Source: GCA-2720975 sp964467985
GTDB lineage: Bacteria; Planctomycetota; UBA1135; GCA-002686595
Assembly: GCA_964467985.1 (NCBI GenBank)
Contig: CAYXTP010000007.1
Coordinates: 124,001-188,000 of the forward strand
DNA length: 64,000 nt
Reading direction: 5' to 3'
Below, piece after piece: positions 47,501 through 53,726 of this stretch (positions are counted from its first letter, which is position 1; the number at the start of each line of letters is the position of its first letter). The notes under the pieces are model-generated. The model worked only from the letters and a program-made list of their open reading frames with translations, made no database searches and was not told where the DNA came from. Both the position numbers and the translations under genes were made by a program.

Positions 47501-47839
47501 GCGCAGGTCCTCTCGGCGCAGGGTGTCCAATGCAGCTGCCTGGCCGGCCTCGTGGCGGTCACTCCAGTCGACAATTTCCAAAGGCATCTGCGCCTTCTTG
47601 CGCACCACTTGGATAGGGCTCTCGACGCCTTCCCAAACGAAGAACGTGCGCAGGATCGGGTGCTCATCCACCGCCGCTTGCCAGGCAGCACGCAAGGCGT
47701 CCGCGTTCAATGCCCCGTGCAGCTCAACCGCCGTCTGGTTGAAGTACATACCCGAATCGGGCTCGGACACGCTGTGGAACAGCAGCCCCTGCTGCAGGGG
47801 AGAGAGGGGGTAGAAGCTCTCGACGTCTTGGTTCTGCAT
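44579..47839 (-). CDS. NRPS module C-A-T, predicted valine
   Basis: A 1086-residue single module on the opposite strand. The C domain begins VESFYPLSPLQQGLLFHS, the DCL/dual form, with intact FHHILMDGW (His143, His144, Asp148). The A domain has YVIYTSGSTGLPKG, GYGPTENTT and KLRGYRIELAEIE. Specificity residues read by eye are D-A-L-W-I-G-G-T-F-K, a classical valine code. T has DLGGHSLS, followed by a basic tail rich in Arg. There is no thioesterase. It lies 112 bp downstream of the pst operon in the same direction and is convergent with the rest of the cluster, so it has its own promoter or reads through from pst. Confidence 0.93.
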   Translation of the reverse strand: MQNQDVESFYPLSPLQQGLLFHSVSEPDSGMYFNQTAVELHGALNADALRAAWQAAVDEHPILRTFFVWEGVESPIQVVRKKAQMPLEIVDWSDRHEAGQAAALDTLRREDLRDGFDLSKAPLMRATLIRRSADNWCFFWSFHHILMDGWSMFRVLGQVFGSYDALCQGQTYTPDSSRPYRDHIVWLNQQSLPAAEAFWSRNLAGFSAPTELLAEPGELAQDHGEDGFTAEILKLDKVSSSALQEFAAKRHITLNTLLQGAWALVLSRYSGEDDVLFGAVVSGRPAALEGVESMVGLFINTLPVRVQAPGDEGVLDWLQRLQAEQAELREYEYSPLVEVQGWSEVSREDSLFKSIFLFENYKKDAPLEELCKSLEIGDVQWFERHNFPLAALAIPGEEFMLRLIYQTDVYSAQTIRRMLGHWRTLLEGMIAQPDGTLADLSMVTDTERQQLLVGWNQTTSDYPRDVCIHSLFEEQAAQNPAAIAVALGEQQLTYGELNRSANRLAQHLKRLGVGPEVIVGLCLERTTDLIVALLGILKAGGAYLSLDPEYPKERLKHMLRDTQAPVLVTYKHLLEELPENNALTVCLDADAEAIRRESDQNPESRGTADQLAYVIYTSGSTGLPKGTLVPHRAVVRLVRNTNFARLDADEVFLQFATVSFDASTLELWASLLNGARLVLFPTRRASLEELGQVVQEHGVTTLWLTAGLFHQMIEQHPEGLKGVRQLIAGGDVLSVSHIQQALTKIEGCTVINGYGPTENTTFTCCHPMTDPDALGQSVPIGRPINNTTVFILDSQLRPVPVGVIGDLYAGGDGLARGYLNQPELTAERFIESPFPDVASGRLYQTGDRARYLADGTIEFFGRGDSQVKLRGYRIELAEIETVLNQHDGVRDVVVAAREDTPGDKRLVAYLIGTGAESQPEASDLRAYLNDRLPDYMVPSAFVSLEQFPLTANGKVDRKALPAPELDRSQSGESYSPPGSELEEAIVKIWQGVLKVDKVGTRDNFFDLGGHSLSLIRVHGAIQKHLGRKIPMVEMFRFPTVGALAGYLSGNAETQEAKPAAGPSSEDLQAGRSRLARMQARRRRPGS

Positions 47840-47951
47840 GGAGCGGGAATCAGCGCGGGGCCGGGCGGATCAGGAGCCGAAGACTCGCCGGGTCACGCGC
47901 TGGGCATTGTAGACGTCGCGTTCGAGGAGGCAACCAGCCCTGAGGACTCCA

Positions 47952-48728
47952 TCAACCGTAGCGCCCCTCGATGTAGTCGGCAGTTTTCCGGTGTGAGGGC
48001 GAGACGAACATGCGGTCCGTGCGATCGTGCTCCAGGACTTCTCCCATGAGCATGAATACGCATTCGTCGCTGGCCCGCCTAGCCTGGGCCATGTTGTGCG
48101 TCACGATCAAGATCGTGTACTCACCGCGCAGGTCCCAGATCAGCTCTTCGATGGCAGCCGTGGCCTTGGGGTCGAGAGCGGAGCAGGGCTCGTCCATCAA
48201 CAGCACCCTAGGCTTGAGAGGCAACAACCGGGCTATGCACAGCTTCTGCTGCTCCTCGAGGGAGAGGTTGACCGCTGCATCACCCAGTCGGTCTTTTACC
48301 GTATCCCACAGTAGGACCTGCTTGAGTGCGGTCTCCACGATGGCATCCCCACTGTCTTTGGACGCGGCGCCCTTCTCCCCGTGCAGCTTGGTTCCGAACA
48401 GCACGTTTTCGCGAATCGAAAGGGGCAGAGGGTTGGGTCGCTGAAAGACCATGCCAACCTGCTTGCGCACCTGGATGACCTCCACGTCCTCGCCCATGAC
48501 GTCGTGGCCCAGGACACGCACCGTTCCTTCGGTCTTCACATAGCCGAGACGCTCGTTGATGCGGTTGACACTGCGTAGCAGTGTGGACTTGCCGCAGCCC
48601 GAGGGACCTATCATGGACGTGACTAGTCCTTGCTTGACCTCCAGGTCCACGTTGAACAGAGCCTGAAACGTGCCGTACCAGAGGTTGAATTGCTCAACGC
48701 TGATGGCGCTTTCCTTGGGGCTAGCCAA
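47952..48728 (-). CDS. pstB: Phosphate ABC transporter ATPase PstB, signature motif degenerate
   Basis: A 258-residue PstB-type ATPase. I start it at TTG 48728, which overlaps the upstream pstB by 8 bp; the longer ATG reading to 48800 only adds the upstream gene's tail in another frame. Walker A GPSGCGKST, Q-loop VFQRPNPLPLS, Walker B VLLMDEPCSALDP and switch VTHNMAQA are normal. The ABC signature, LSGGQ in PstB, is NLSLEEQQKLCIA. With its partner it can form one complete and one degenerate ATP site. It energises phosphate import and is the last gene of the operon. Confidence 0.9.
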   Translation of the reverse strand: MASPKESAISVEQFNLWYGTFQALFNVDLEVKQGLVTSMIGPSGCGKSTLLRSVNRINERLGYVKTEGTVRVLGHDVMGEDVEVIQVRKQVGMVFQRPNPLPLSIRENVLFGTKLHGEKGAASKDSGDAIVETALKQVLLWDTVKDRLGDAAVNLSLEEQQKLCIARLLPLKPRVLLMDEPCSALDPKATAAIEELIWDLRGEYTILIVTHNMAQARRASDECVFMLMGEVLEHDRTDRMFVSPSHRKTADYIEGRYG

Positions 48729-49512
48729 ATCGACCCTCCAAGTATTCCTTCGTACGCGTGTCTTGGGTGGGCTTGGTGAAGAGGTCTTCGGTGACGCCAA
48801 CCTCTACGAATTCCCCACCGAGAAAGAACGCCGTGCGGTCGGCTAGGCGACGGGCCTGTTGCACCAGATTGGTGACTAGGATGATCGTCATCTCCTCACG
48901 CAGCTCTCGGAGCACATCTTCGATGCGCATCGTGGTGACCGGATCTACCGCGATGGAGAACTCATCCAGGAGGAGCACTTGTGGCTCCTGGGATAGGGCC
49001 CGGGCGATGGTCAGCCTTTGCTGTTGTCCCCCGGATAACAGGGACCCCAGGCTGTCGAGTCGGTCCTTGACCTCGTCCCACAAAGCGGCGCGAGTCAAGC
49101 AGCGTTCCACGGTCTCGTCCAGTTGGGCCTTCGACTTGATGCCGGCCAGGCGCGGGGCTAGAGCGACGTTGTCGTAGATCGATAGGGGCAGGCCAACGGG
49201 TAGGGGGAAGACAACTCCAATTCTGCGCCGGAGGGCATACACATTGCGCCAGGAGTTGATGTCCTTGCCCTCGAGCAGGATGTCGCCTCGCACCTGCATG
49301 CCGGCCGTGGCCTCGTTCATGCGGTTGAGCGCGCGCAGGAAGGACGTCTTGCCGCTGCCAGCGGGGCCGATGATGCCGAAAATCTCGTGCTTGCGCACTT
49401 CAAAGGAAGCTCCCGAGAGCGCGGCCTCGCCTGCGTAGGAGATGCACAGATCACGGACCTCCAAAGCCGGCGCCACTTGTTCCCCGGATTGTTTGGCTGC
49501 GCTCCCTACCAT
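48721..49512 (-). CDS. pstB: Phosphate ABC transporter ATPase PstB paralog, Q-loop and switch His altered
   Basis: A 263-residue PstB paralog. Walker A GPAGSGKTS and the signature LLSGGQQQRLTIARAL are intact. The Q-loop, VFQ in PstB, is VFPLPVG; Walker B continues LLLDEFSIAVDP; and the switch motif VTHN is VTNLVQQA, so the catalytic His is missing. These defects are complementary to those of the second PstB, which suggests an obligate asymmetric heterodimer. It overlaps pstA by 7 bp upstream and the other pstB by 8 bp downstream, so stoichiometric co-translation is expected. Confidence 0.9.
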   Translation of the reverse strand: MVGSAAKQSGEQVAPALEVRDLCISYAGEAALSGASFEVRKHEIFGIIGPAGSGKTSFLRALNRMNEATAGMQVRGDILLEGKDINSWRNVYALRRRIGVVFPLPVGLPLSIYDNVALAPRLAGIKSKAQLDETVERCLTRAALWDEVKDRLDSLGSLLSGGQQQRLTIARALSQEPQVLLLDEFSIAVDPVTTMRIEDVLRELREEMTIILVTNLVQQARRLADRTAFFLGGEFVEVGVTEDLFTKPTQDTRTKEYLEGRFG

Positions 49513-50375
49513 TTCTTGTTCCCCCGTAGTTTGGCGCGGAAGGCAATGGAGATGGCGTTCATGGCCAGGACCATTCCAACGAGCACTAGAGCTACTCCAT
49601 AGGGCAGGTGCTCAGGAACGTTCGGCACCTGCGTAGAAACCACGTACAGGTGCAGGGAAAGGGCCATCGTCTGGTCGTAGACACTCTGCGGCAGGAAGGG
49701 CAAGAAGAAGGCCGCCCCCGTGAACATGATCGGCGCTGTTTCCCCTGTGGTCCGTGAAACCTCAAGAATGACGCCGGTCAGGATCCCCGACACTGAGTTG
49801 GGCAGCACGATGCGGCGAATGGTCTGCCATCGGGTGGCGCCCATGTTCCAACAGGCCTCGCGAAAGGCGTGGGGCACTGCTTGCAGCGACTCCCGCGTGG
49901 AGACGATGACCACCGGCAGGGTCATGACGGCCAGAGTCAGACTCGCGGCGAGAATACTCGTTCCGTAACCGAAGAAGATCACGAAAGCACCAACCCCAAA
50001 CAAGGCGTGCACGATAGAGGGCACACCCGCCAGGTTGATGATAGCCAGGTTGATCACACGCGTGAACCAGTTGTCGGGCGCGTATTCAGAGAGGTAGATA
50101 GCAGCCGCGATTCCAACGGGAACGGATGCGAGCAGAGCTACGGCAACCAACCACATGGTCCCGACCAAGGCGGGCAAAATGCCGCCCTCGGTCATGCCAT
50201 TGGTCGGATCGCTGAATAGGAACTCCCACGACAGCGCGGGAGCGCCCTTGTAGATCAAGACGCCCATGATCACGGCGACCGGCAGGACCAACATGGCGGT
50301 CATCGCCCCGAACAGGCTGCGATACAGCCCCTGTTTGCGGGCGTCGCTGTGGTTTCGCTGTGTGGCTTCGAACAT
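49506..50375 (-). CDS. pstA: Phosphate ABC transporter permease PstA
   Basis: A 289-residue permease with about six membrane segments, starting with LFGAMTAMLVLPVAVIMGVL. It has the PstA-type periplasmic segment DPTNGMTEGGILPALVGT and the cytoplasmic EAA-like loop EACWNMGATRWQTIRRIVLP, followed by GILTGVILEVSRTTGETAPIMFTG. It forms the inner-membrane phosphate channel with PstC. It starts 3 bp after the pstC stop and overlaps the next pstB. Confidence 0.95.
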   Translation of the reverse strand: MFEATQRNHSDARKQGLYRSLFGAMTAMLVLPVAVIMGVLIYKGAPALSWEFLFSDPTNGMTEGGILPALVGTMWLVAVALLASVPVGIAAAIYLSEYAPDNWFTRVINLAIINLAGVPSIVHALFGVGAFVIFFGYGTSILAASLTLAVMTLPVVIVSTRESLQAVPHAFREACWNMGATRWQTIRRIVLPNSVSGILTGVILEVSRTTGETAPIMFTGAAFFLPFLPQSVYDQTMALSLHLYVVSTQVPNVPEHLPYGVALVLVGMVLAMNAISIAFRAKLRGNKKW

Positions 50376-50378
50376 GAC

Positions 50379-51302
50379 TCAGGCCTTCTTCTTGATGCCG
50401 GAGACGATCAGGTCTGCAGTCAGGTTGACGACGAAAGTGACCGCGAAGAGCAACATTCCCAGGGTGAACAGAGCCTGGTAGTGGTTGGATCCTTGGGCCG
50501 TCTCTCCCAGCTCAGCCGCGATCGTTGCGGTCAAAGCACGCACGGAGTCAAACATGCTGTCGGGCATCTTGACGGAGTGGCCACTCGCCATCAGGACCGC
50601 CATTGTCTCTCCGAACCCGCGTCCCACGCCCAGCAGGACGGCTGCCATCAATCCGTGGCGCGCGGCCGGAAGGACTACCTTGAAGACAACCTGCAGGCGT
50701 GTGGCTCCAAGAGCTTCCGCGGCTTCGCGATAGCCTTCTGGAACGGCTTTCAAAGCGTCCTCGGCGATCGTTGTCATGATCGGGGCGGCCATAAGTCCGA
50801 GGATGATCCCCGCGTTCAAGACCGTCAATCCAATCGGTACGTCGAACAACTCGATGATCAAGGGGTTCATGATCGAGAGACCGATGAAGCCCCAAACCAC
50901 TGAAGGAATGGCAGCCAGCATCTCAACCAGGACCTTCAGAGTCTCGCGCGTCTTGCCGGTGGCAAACTCGGCGATGTAGATGGCTGTTCCCAAGGAGAAG
51001 GGCACCGCCACCAACATGGCTAGACCCGTGACACTGGCCGTACCCGCCATGAGCGCCAGAATGCCGTAGGTCGGGCTCTCTGACGTAGGACGCCAAGCGG
51101 GTGACGTGAAGAACTCACCTATGTCCATAGGGCCGAACACGAAGCCGATCCCCTGGGTCGTGACAAACGCAAAGATGCCCAGAATGCACACAATGGCCGA
51201 AGTGCCTCCGACGAAGATCATGCATTGCATGAACTTGTCCATGTACCAGGCTGAGTCGCGAGCGTCGATGTCTGTCACCGGCGTCGGGGCGGGCGTGGGC
51301 AT
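50379..51302 (-). CDS. pstC: Phosphate ABC transporter permease PstC
   Basis: A 307-residue permease with six membrane segments, for example MIFVGGTSAIVCILGIFAFV. Typical PstC elements are YGILALMAGTASVTGLAMLV, EMLAAIPSVVWGFIGL and the coupling loop REAAEALGATRLQVVFKVVLP, then GVGRGFGETMAVLM. The N-terminus is short and Pro/Thr-rich. It pairs with PstA. It lies 4 bp downstream of phoU. Confidence 0.95.
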   Translation of the reverse strand: MPTPAPTPVTDIDARDSAWYMDKFMQCMIFVGGTSAIVCILGIFAFVTTQGIGFVFGPMDIGEFFTSPAWRPTSESPTYGILALMAGTASVTGLAMLVAVPFSLGTAIYIAEFATGKTRETLKVLVEMLAAIPSVVWGFIGLSIMNPLIIELFDVPIGLTVLNAGIILGLMAAPIMTTIAEDALKAVPEGYREAAEALGATRLQVVFKVVLPAARHGLMAAVLLGVGRGFGETMAVLMASGHSVKMPDSMFDSVRALTATIAAELGETAQGSNHYQALFTLGMLLFAVTFVVNLTADLIVSGIKKKA

Positions 51303-51306
51303 AGGG

Positions 51307-52368
51307 TCAGGAAGCGTCTTCGCCGCGCAGGGTTTCCATCAGCTCGCGGATATAGCCTGAGAGCTGTCCGTAGAGCGGCTCGAGCTCGTCCCCCGGAGTC
51401 AGTTCCCAGCGCACCAATACGGTGTGGAAGGGGATGCCCTCCAGCTTGGTTCGCAGTCCGCCCTTGAGATCGATGACCACGTGGAAGTCCGCCAGGTCCT
51501 TGAGGGAAGAGGCTAGACCCGTCGGCGCGTCGCCTTGCAGGGAGTGTCCGCGCTCGTCCAAGAAGCTCGCGACTTGCGGGTCGAACTCTGCCGCAGGCTC
51601 GATCCCCGCGCTGGAGAATTCGCCGCTCTCGGGAAAGCCCTTGCGTGCAATGCACTCGGCCATCTTGGCCAACCGGGCCCCGGTATGATCGACGAATAGG
51701 ACGCGGTACACCTTGGGGTGTTTCGTTTCACCCGTCGTGGCGAAGACCGTCTCCTCGCAGATGTTCTTGGCTTGATCGCCGACACGCTCTAGGCGGTTCA
51801 GTACCACGAGCAAGGCCATGGCTTCACGCGTTGTCAAACTCCCTTGTTCCGCTGCCTGTGCCAGGTCCTCAAACACATTCGTGGACTCGCTGCGCGTCTC
51901 CCCGGTCTTCTCAACAGACTCGCGGGCCAAGTCCACGTCACCCTTGACGAAGGAGAGCATGGCCTTGGCAAAGGCCTGCTCGACCTTTGCACCGACCTCT
52001 CGGATATCCTTGATGATCTCGGGAGTGGGGCGGTTGTTGATCTGCAGGGTTTCACGGCAGACGGTCACGGCGTAGTCGCCCGTCCTCTCCACGGCCACCA
52101 AAATGCGCATGACGGAGGAAATGAATCGCAGATGCCCGGCGCTCGGTAGGTGCCGAGCCACGAAAGCATGACAACGACGATCCAAGTCGCGCGTTGCGCG
52201 GTTGATCGGGTGGTCACCGAGGATGATGCTTGCCGCCAGGTCTTGGTCGGCATCGACGACGGCCTCGACTGCAGAGTGCACAGCGCTCTGGACGTCATTG
52301 CCGAGGGTCTCCATGAGACCCCGAATCTTGTCCAGGTCAGCCTGGAGACGTAGCTCGTAGTGGGACAT
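51307..52368 (-). CDS. phoU: PhoU fused to a low-molecular-weight phosphatase-like domain without catalytic Cys
   Basis: A 353-residue protein; ATG 52368 gives the family start MSHYELRLQADLDKIRG, while the longer reading adds 52 unconserved residues. Residues 1-215 are PhoU with both metal motifs VERTGDYA (93-100) and LERVGDQAKNI (193-203). Residues 219-353 resemble the LMW protein-tyrosine-phosphatase/arsenate-reductase fold: RVLFVDHTGARLAKMAE matches VLFVCxGNxxRSxMAE, with Asp227 replacing the nucleophilic Cys. PhoU represses Pho signalling through the Pst transporter and PhoR. The extra domain may bind phosphate or phosphoprotein as a sensor. It sits between pstS and pstC, not at the operon end as is usual. 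Confidence 0.87.
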   Translation of the reverse strand: MSHYELRLQADLDKIRGLMETLGNDVQSAVHSAVEAVVDADQDLAASIILGDHPINRATRDLDRRCHAFVARHLPSAGHLRFISSVMRILVAVERTGDYAVTVCRETLQINNRPTPEIIKDIREVGAKVEQAFAKAMLSFVKGDVDLARESVEKTGETRSESTNVFEDLAQAAEQGSLTTREAMALLVVLNRLERVGDQAKNICEETVFATTGETKHPKVYRVLFVDHTGARLAKMAECIARKGFPESGEFSSAGIEPAAEFDPQVASFLDERGHSLQGDAPTGLASSLKDLADFHVVIDLKGGLRTKLEGIPFHTVLVRWELTPGDELEPLYGQLSGYIRELMETLRGEDAS

Positions 52369-52465
52369 GGGTAGGACTCCGCCGGTGTCTTGGACACTCG
52401 GCAACCGGAGCCGGTTGAAGGGGCCAGTGAGGGAGCGAAGAGCTTGGCGTTCAGCTAGAGGGACT

Positions 52466-53401
52466 TCAGACTTTGCGTACGGGGGCGTAGCCCTTCTCGA
52501 CGATGATCCGCTGGCCCTCGTCACTCAGGATCCAGTCCAGGTACTCCTTCACGGCACCCGTGGGTTCGCCACGTGTGTACATGAACAGGGGACGCGCGAT
52601 CGGGTAAGTACCATCGACGGCGCTGCTCGTGCTGGGTGCAACTGCCGGAGTTTCCTGGTCGACCGCCACGCTCAAGACTTTGATCCCATCAACCCTGTAG
52701 GCCATTCCGCTATAGCCGATGGCGCAGGGTGTGTGCAGCACCGTATCGACCACATCCTTCGAGCCGTGCAGGTCGATGGATCCAAGCTTGTAGTCCGCGC
52801 TCTTGCCCAGCACGGTCTCCTTGAAATACACATAGGTACCGGAGTTGTTCTGCCTACTGATGCGAATGATCTCGCCGTCTTTGCATCCTGGGACGCTGGC
52901 CCCAACCTTGGCCCAGGTGTCGGCTGTCCCCTCCTCGCCGTAGATCGAAGCGAGTTGAGCCAGAGTAATGGACTCAAGAGGGTTGTCTCGGTGCACATAC
53001 ACAGCCAGTGCGTCAAAGCCCACGATGAACTCAACCGGTTCAATGCCGTTTGCTCGCGCGGCCTCGATTTCCTTGGGCTTCATCTTGCGACTGCAGTTGG
53101 CCAGGTCCACCGTGCCGTTGATCAGAGCGGAGATGCCGGTTCCGGAGCCACCTCCACTCACGCTGACCATCAGGTCCGGATTGATGTCCTTGTAGGCTTC
53201 CGCCCAACCCTGGGCCACGTTGACCAGTGTGTCCGAGCCCTTGTTCTGAATCATGGCACGCCCGTTACTTCCGCCGTTAGCGGGACGTCCGCAGCCGCTC
53301 AGGGTGAGGGTCAATGCGGCCAATGCGAAGCAGGCTCCCGTGGTGGGGGCGGTGCGATTCGGGTTGTGGAGAACGGCTGCGCCTTTTGTCGTGTGAGTCA
53401 T
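52466..53401 (-). CDS. pstS: Phosphate-binding lipoprotein PstS
   Basis: A 311-residue PstS-like solute-binding protein. The N-terminus has a lipobox LTLSGC near residue 37, so the mature protein is a lipoprotein. Phosphate-site segments are IQNKGSDTLVNVAQ, SGGGSGTGISALINGTVDLANCSR and RQNNSGTYVYFKE. It is the first gene of the operon; a strong Shine-Dalgarno-like AGAGGA lies before the ATG at 53401. A 97-bp gap separates it from phoU, where a weak stop or processing site would allow higher PstS levels. Confidence 0.94.
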   Translation of the reverse strand: MTHTTKGAAVLHNPNRTAPTTGACFALAALTLTLSGCGRPANGGSNGRAMIQNKGSDTLVNVAQGWAEAYKDINPDLMVSVSGGGSGTGISALINGTVDLANCSRKMKPKEIEAARANGIEPVEFIVGFDALAVYVHRDNPLESITLAQLASIYGEEGTADTWAKVGASVPGCKDGEIIRISRQNNSGTYVYFKETVLGKSADYKLGSIDLHGSKDVVDTVLHTPCAIGYSGMAYRVDGIKVLSVAVDQETPAVAPSTSSAVDGTYPIARPLFMYTRGEPTGAVKEYLDWILSDEGQRIIVEKGYAPVRKV

Positions 53402-53424
53402 CTCAGTTCCTCTTCAAAGTGTTG

Positions 53425-53460
53425 TTGTCTATCAGTTTTACAGTTTCTACTTGTCTATCT
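53425..53460 (-). promoter_or_regulatory. Candidate pst promoter region with direct repeats (possible Pho box)
   Basis: This AT-rich island 24-60 bp upstream of pstS contains two exact TTGTCTATC repeats on the plus strand (53425-53433 and 53451-53459) and, between them, two CAGTTT repeats 8 bp apart. On the pst-coding strand the inner pair reads ACTGTAAA-ACTGATAG, which recalls the CTGTNAT-type repeats bound by PhoB, though the match is imperfect. Position directly before a pst operon makes phosphate control likely. This is pattern recognition only. Confidence 0.35.
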
Positions 53461-53606
53461 CTGGGGCCGGCCAGTGCGGTCGTGCTTAGGGCCTGAACTC
53501 AGCCCCAGCCCAGCGGCTGAGGCCTGTGGCCAGCGGTTCCCGGGCCGTTGCCCGAGGCTCCCCCCCTGGTACTCCGAACCCCCCGGTCCCTACGGGGCGG
53601 TTTTTT
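53461..53606 (+). ncRNA. Candidate structured RNA ending in an intrinsic terminator, divergent from pst
   Basis: The plus strand here can fold into consecutive hairpins: GGGC(C)TG with CAGCCC at 53489-53505, GGCC-TGT-GGCC at 53521-53531 extended by GCT/AGC, and CGGGC-CGTT-GCCCG at 53541-53554. They are followed by a terminator-like hairpin with a T6 run. No convincing plus-strand open reading frame ends there, and both flanking genes are on the minus strand. I therefore suggest a roughly 145-nt RNA transcribed away from pstS. Alternatively the same hairpins form the pstS 5' leader on the minus strand. No known RNA family motif was recognised. Confidence 0.35.
53577..53606 (+). terminator. Intrinsic terminator-like hairpin with U-run, plus strand
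   Basis: AACC and CCCCG on the left (53577-53585) pair with CGGGG and GGTT on the right (53593-53602) around a 7-base loop, with one bulged C, and a run of six T begins at 53601. This is the best intrinsic terminator in the window. It points along the plus strand, where no gene ends. The region 53402-53726 around it otherwise contains a T9 homopolymer at 53641-53649 and no supported gene. Confidence 0.6.
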
Positions 53607-53726
53607 ACCGATCTGACGAACAAAAGAAAGCGCAATCAGATTTTTTTTTGGGCCAGTTCGAAGCTGGCTTCAGGAAAGGCCCCCAAATATGCCGGCAGGG
53701 GCCCTTCGCCCGTCTAGGCGGTCTCC

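Noticed and set aside
48729..48800. ATG-started N-terminal extension of the distal pstB
   Set aside because: It overlaps the end of the upstream pstB in another frame and adds unconserved residues; TTG 48728 fits the family start better.
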